Source of the DNA: Oscheius dolichura | Taxonomy: Eukaryota; Nematoda; Chromadorea; Rhabditida; Rhabditidae | Length of the DNA: 64,000 nt | Reading direction: 5' to 3' | Assembly (NCBI GenBank): GCA_932521035.1 | Contig: OW051494.1 | Span: forward strand, 10,836,001-10,900,000 | Shown: piece by piece, positions 63,201 through 64,000 of the stretch | Layout: the number at the start of each line of letters is the position of its first letter | Numbering within the stretch: the first letter of the stretch is position 1 | Notes under the pieces: model-generated | What the model was told of the DNA's origin: nothing | What the model saw: the letters and a program-made list of their open reading frames with translations, nothing else | The model's database searches: none | Program-made: the position numbers and the translations under genes

Positions 63201-64000
63201 TTCACTGGGAGTTTTTTACGGAAGAGCTTGAGTTTTTTACGGAAGAGTTTGATGAATTCACTTTGCACAAAAGTCGTATGGATGGATTCACTGGGAGTTT
63301 TTTACGGAAGAGCTTGAGTTTTTTACGGAAGAGTTTGATGGATTCACTTTGTCCAAAAGCCGTATGGATGGATTCATTTTGTCCAAAAGTCGTATGGATG
63401 GATTCACTTTGTCCAAAAGTCGTATGGATGGATTCACTTTGTCCAAAAGTCGTATGGATGGATTCACTGGGAGTTTTTTACGGAAGAGCTTGAGTTTTTT
63501 ACGGAAGAGTTTGATGAATTCACTTTGCACAAAAGTCGTATGGATGGATTCACTGGGAGTTTTTTACGGAAGAGCTTGAGTTTTTTACGGAAGAGTTTGA
63601 TGGATTCACTTTGTCCAAAAGCCGTATGGATGGATTCATTTTGTCCAAAAGTCGTATGGATGGATTCACTTTGTCCAAAAGTCGCATGGATGGATTCACT
63701 TTGTCCAAAAGTCGTATGGATGGATTCACTTTGCCCAAAAGTCGTATGGATGGATTCACTTTGTCCAAAAGTCGTATGGATGGATTCACTTTGTCCAAAA
63801 GTCGTATGGATGGATTCACTGGGAGTTTTTTACGGAACAGTTTGAGTTTTTTACGGAAGAGTTTGATGGATTCACTTTGTCCAAAAGTCGTATGGATGGA
63901 TTCACTTTGTCCAAAAGTCGTATGGATGGATTCACTTTGTCCAAAAGTCGTATGGATGGATTCACTTTGCCCAAAAGTCGTATGGATGGATTCACTTTGT
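60261..64000 (+). repeat. Satellite B domain 5, short blocks with actgattc and gaattc variants
   Basis: Units with tatggactgattcac, tatggatttattcac, gattcattttg and gatgaattcactttgcac are confined to about 60.6 kb onward. GAATTC occurs at 61130, 62108, 62370, 63254 and 63516. Corresponding landmarks repeat at 978 bp (60853 to 61831, 61130 to 62108) and at 1,146 bp (62370 to 63516; 61921-62853 matches 63067-64000). The actgattc form introduces TGA into frames that are otherwise open. The array is cut by the window end. Confidence 0.85.

Larger units (their letters stand above)
21787..64000 (+). repeat. Satellite B array, 30-bp units with 21-bp-module spacers
   Basis: The basic 30-bp unit is gatggattca ctttgtccaa aagtcgtatg. 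I estimate about 1,200 copies. About 95 spacers interrupt it, each starting gatggattcactggga and made of 21-bp modules of the form gagttttttacggaagagtt or gagct. The last module always leads back into gatgg. Frequent unit variants are tttgcccaaaag, tttgcccaaacg, gtacgg for gtatgg, and ttcagt for ttcact. Five of six frames are free of stops in the basic unit (only one minus frame has TGA), which explains hundreds of overlapping open frames on both strands (up to 1,173 codons). I call none of them. The array runs past the window end. Confidence 0.97.

Noticed and set aside
21787-64000. CRISPR array
   Set aside because: Repeats of 30 bp are directly adjacent with no unique spacers. The intervening 21-bp-module spacers are themselves repeated, and there are no cas genes.
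1-64000. CENP-B box or telomere-type repeats that would mark a centromere or chromosome end
   Set aside because: I looked for a TTCG-n4-A-n2-CGGG pattern and for short telomeric tandem repeats and found neither. A centromeric role cannot be claimed from this sequence.

Overview
This window is almost entirely tandemly repeated, non-coding DNA from what is most likely a eukaryote. The organism type is inferred from tens of kilobases of satellite with higher-order repeats, a tRNA-like internal pol III B-box motif and a foldback inverted repeat. An invertebrate animal is my best guess, at low confidence. I found no protein-coding gene, rRNA, intact tRNA or CRISPR array. Very long open frames exist in both satellites, but they are open in several frames at once and are by-products of repeat units that contain few stop codons.

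Layout. (1) Positions 1-19582 are satellite A, built from 20-bp modules a-b-c-d. Full 80-bp units are a-b-c-d, 60-bp units are a-c-d and 59-bp units are a-b-d. Units are grouped into higher-order repeats (HORs) of 2775, 939, 775, 1693 and 240 bp. (2) Positions 19583-21417 are a 1,835-bp non-satellite island. Its flanks join into one perfect 60-bp satellite A unit (25 bp on the left, 35 bp on the right), so the island is an insertion into satellite A. It contains a diverged direct duplication, a short GC-rich tandem repeat, a tRNA-like B-box motif and, at its right end, two 132-bp inverted arms that differ at only 3 positions. (3) Positions 21418-21786 are the resumed, more divergent edge of satellite A. 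(4) Positions 21787-64000 are satellite B, with roughly 1,200 copies of a 30-bp unit punctuated by about 95 spacers made of one to three 21-bp modules. It falls into five domains with different spacer types and diagnostic variants. Both edges of the window cut through satellite.

The parts are linked by sequence. Satellites A and B, and the direct duplication in the island, share a T6-ACG core. The A-to-B junction near 21786 lies in a short GTCGT-containing stretch present in both families. The point of most interest is the island: a clean insertion into a satellite unit, with near-identical foldback arms and either a 2-bp AT duplication or an A|T insertion point. The copy histories recorded by rare variants come next. 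Unit and spacer counts are hand estimates, and HOR boundaries are good to about one unit. Arrays like this are prone to assembly error, so copy numbers should be treated with caution.
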